Source: Limnephilus marmoratus
Taxonomy: Eukaryota > Arthropoda > Insecta > Trichoptera > Limnephilidae
NCBI GenBank assembly: GCA_917880885.1
Contig: OU862913.1
Location: 2,232,001 to 2,296,000 of the forward strand
DNA length: 64,000 nucleotides
Direction of reading: 5' to 3'
Part shown: in pieces, positions 62,836 to 64,000 of the stretch
Numbering within the stretch: position 1 is the stretch's first letter
How the letters are laid out: each line of letters starts with the position of its first letter
Notes under the pieces: generated by a model
Seen by the model: only the letters and a program-made list of their open reading frames with translations
What the model was told of the DNA's origin: nothing
Database searches by the model: none
Made by a program: the position numbers and the translations under genes

Positions 62836-63364
62836 TTAATAAAAAAATGTCAGAAACCAACCAACTTCAAGAGTGGTATCTATTTTCACTGTCATCTTGG
62901 TGGAGGACCACCATTCAGAATCGAACCCGTTTATTTGTTTGTTGTGTTGCGTGACTAGATCTGAATAGCCAGTTATCCACTTCTCGACAATCCACTTTAT
63001 CATATATTTCCTCTCCCCACTCGTTAAGTCTTTCAACATTCCCCAAATCGGAATGCCATAGTCCCATTGGATGCGGGCAGTTGGTACTCTTGTGTTGTAA
63101 TCACATAAAACATCCAATATAATGTGAAGCTCATCCGAAAAAAGGTGTCAATGCCACGACGATTTCAAAGGATATGTTGAGAGGTTGAAGGGGTTATGCG
63201 GTTGGGGAGGCAAGGAGATGGGGTAGAGGAAGGTCGGGAAGTACTTCTCCATTCAGATAAGATCACATTCACTCCATTCAGGCCAAATTCATTTCAAGCT
63301 ATTCTGAATAGTGTAGTTTCACCAGGGCGATACCGAGAGTAGATACTTATCTATCACTCTTGAA

Positions 63365-63654
63365 CAATGGTTCCCAACCAGTGGTCCGTGGACCACAGTT
63401 GGTCCGCGAGATCAAAAATGTGGTCCAAGAAACATTTATTCATTACTACAAAAACCGAATCGAAAGGTATCCAAAATTTAATTCGTAACCCTTTTGGTAT
63501 TAATGATAGAGAGGTAGCTGAAGAAGTCCAATTGCAAAATGATAGTAATTGCAAGGACGCGTTTAAAAGTTTATCATTATTGTACCTTGAGGTCCCTGTG
63601 AGAACAAATAAATTTAATAGTGGTCCCTGGTCAAAAAAAGGTTGTGAACCACGG
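63365..63654. mobile_element. Short hAT (ZBED/Charlie-like) element with 8-bp target duplication
   Basis: Ends are CAATGGTTCCCAACC and, read inward, CCGTGGTTCACAACC, flanked by CTCTTGAA (63357-63364) and CTCTAGAA (63655-63662). The interior encodes a relic, IQNLIRNPFGINDREVAEEV then LQNDSNCKDAFKSLSLL, which resembles the NPF-containing region of ZBED/SCAND3-type hAT transposases. At 290 bp it is an internally deleted element and is specific to the right duplicate. Confidence 0.82.
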
Positions 63655-63660
63655 CTCTAG

Positions 63661-64000
63661 AACATTCTGTACTCTGTAGTTTAGCAAACAGTATATCTCA
63701 CATCAAAAACGGTTTCACCAGGGCGATACTGACAGTACCTATCTATCACTCTAGAACATCCTGTATTCTGTAGTTCTGTGAACAGTAGACCTCGCGTCCA
63801 AAACAGTTTCACCAGGGCGATACTGACAGTACCTATCTATCACTCTAGAACATCCTGTATTCTGTAGTTCTTTGAACAGTAGACCTCGCGTCCAAAACAG
63901 TTTCACCAGGGCGATACTGACAGTACCTATCTATCACTCTAGAACATCCTGTATTCTGTAGTTCTGTGAACAGTAGACCTCGCGTCCAAAACAGTTTCAC
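63661..64000 (+). repeat. 94-bp tandem repeat running off the window edge
   Basis: AACAT(C/T)CTGTA(T/C)TCTGTAGTT recurs at 63661, 63755, 63849 and 63943, an exact 94-bp period. Each unit ends with the SINE-B terminus TTTCACCAGGGCGATACTGA. The left duplicate has one unit (about 8950-9040). The array continues past base 64000. Confidence 0.95.

Larger units (their letters stand above)
56159..63700 (+). repeat. Segmental duplication, right copy (SPH2 exons A-B)
   Basis: It matches 1229-9040 collinearly; SINEs (56480-56830, 57620-57972, 58155-58640, 59430-59890, 61914-62835), the TAA-flanked MITE (56938-57343), RTE pieces (58808-59390 plus, 60040-60450 minus) and tRNA-like heads (58690-58768, 60605-60835) all have left-copy partners. 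The unique features are a hAT insertion (63365-63654) and the 94-bp array. Confidence 0.9.

Overview
This is a 64-kb piece of an animal nuclear genome, almost certainly an insect. It is AT-rich, its host coding sequence is split into short exons with GT..AG introns, and most of the rest is layered transposable elements (TEs): non-LTR retrotransposons, a Penelope-like element, Helitron-like, hAT and PIF/Harbinger DNA transposons, MITEs and two abundant SINE families. The Helitron-like ends and the Jockey-type reverse transcriptase (RT) would fit Lepidoptera, but other elements are shared with Hemiptera, so I do not commit to an order. There is nothing prokaryotic: no operons, ribosome binding sites or CRISPR.

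Host gene 1 is a serine protease homologue (SPH1). Six plus-strand exons (1314-1462, 6024-6130, 10416-10574, 13516-13609, 15931-16065, 25500-25664) join in compatible phases. All three catalytic-triad positions appear replaced, so it is a predicted non-catalytic pseudo-protease. Its 5' exons lie before base 1. Host gene 2 (SPH2) is a tandem paralogue on the same strand. Only two of its exons (56249-56397, 60949-61061) are inside the window and the gene runs off the right edge. About 7.8 kb around exons A and B (about 1229-9040) is duplicated at about 56159-63700, including the old TEs inside it. Later insertions and two different minisatellite expansions distinguish the copies.

The 30 kb between the SPH genes is a TE archive. 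17.8-21.4 kb: a local tandem duplication split by an RTE-like LINE that is itself split by a MITE. 22.5-23.9 kb: a foldback element. 26-29.5 kb: a Helitron-like remnant and weak host-exon candidates. 31.4-34.0 kb: two Penelope copies (RT plus GIY-YIG) head to head, with hammerhead-ribozyme-like cores. 34.7-36.4 kb: a PIF/Harbinger transposase pseudogene. 37.4-41.4 kb: a hAT element with an 8-bp target duplication that contains an ORF1-only LINE with an intact 391-residue protein. 42.3-43.05 kb: a Myb/SANT gene of the Harbinger-associated kind. 43.3-44.9 kb: a TIR element with a 9-bp target duplication carrying a decayed YqaJ-nuclease gene. 45.8-47.2 kb: a tandem array of six 233-bp units. 48.4-49.5 kb: a diverged minisatellite. 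50.8-53.1 kb: a 2.3-kb TIR element carrying a broken gene of a conserved but unnamed repeated family. 53.8-55.0 kb: a second LINE.

The best candidates for something little described are the 50.8-53.1 kb TIR element with its unnamed gene, the YqaJ-bearing TIR element, the ORF1-only LINE with its CAGCTGC 3' hairpin, and the twin dead-protease genes. All family assignments are by eye; no search was run.
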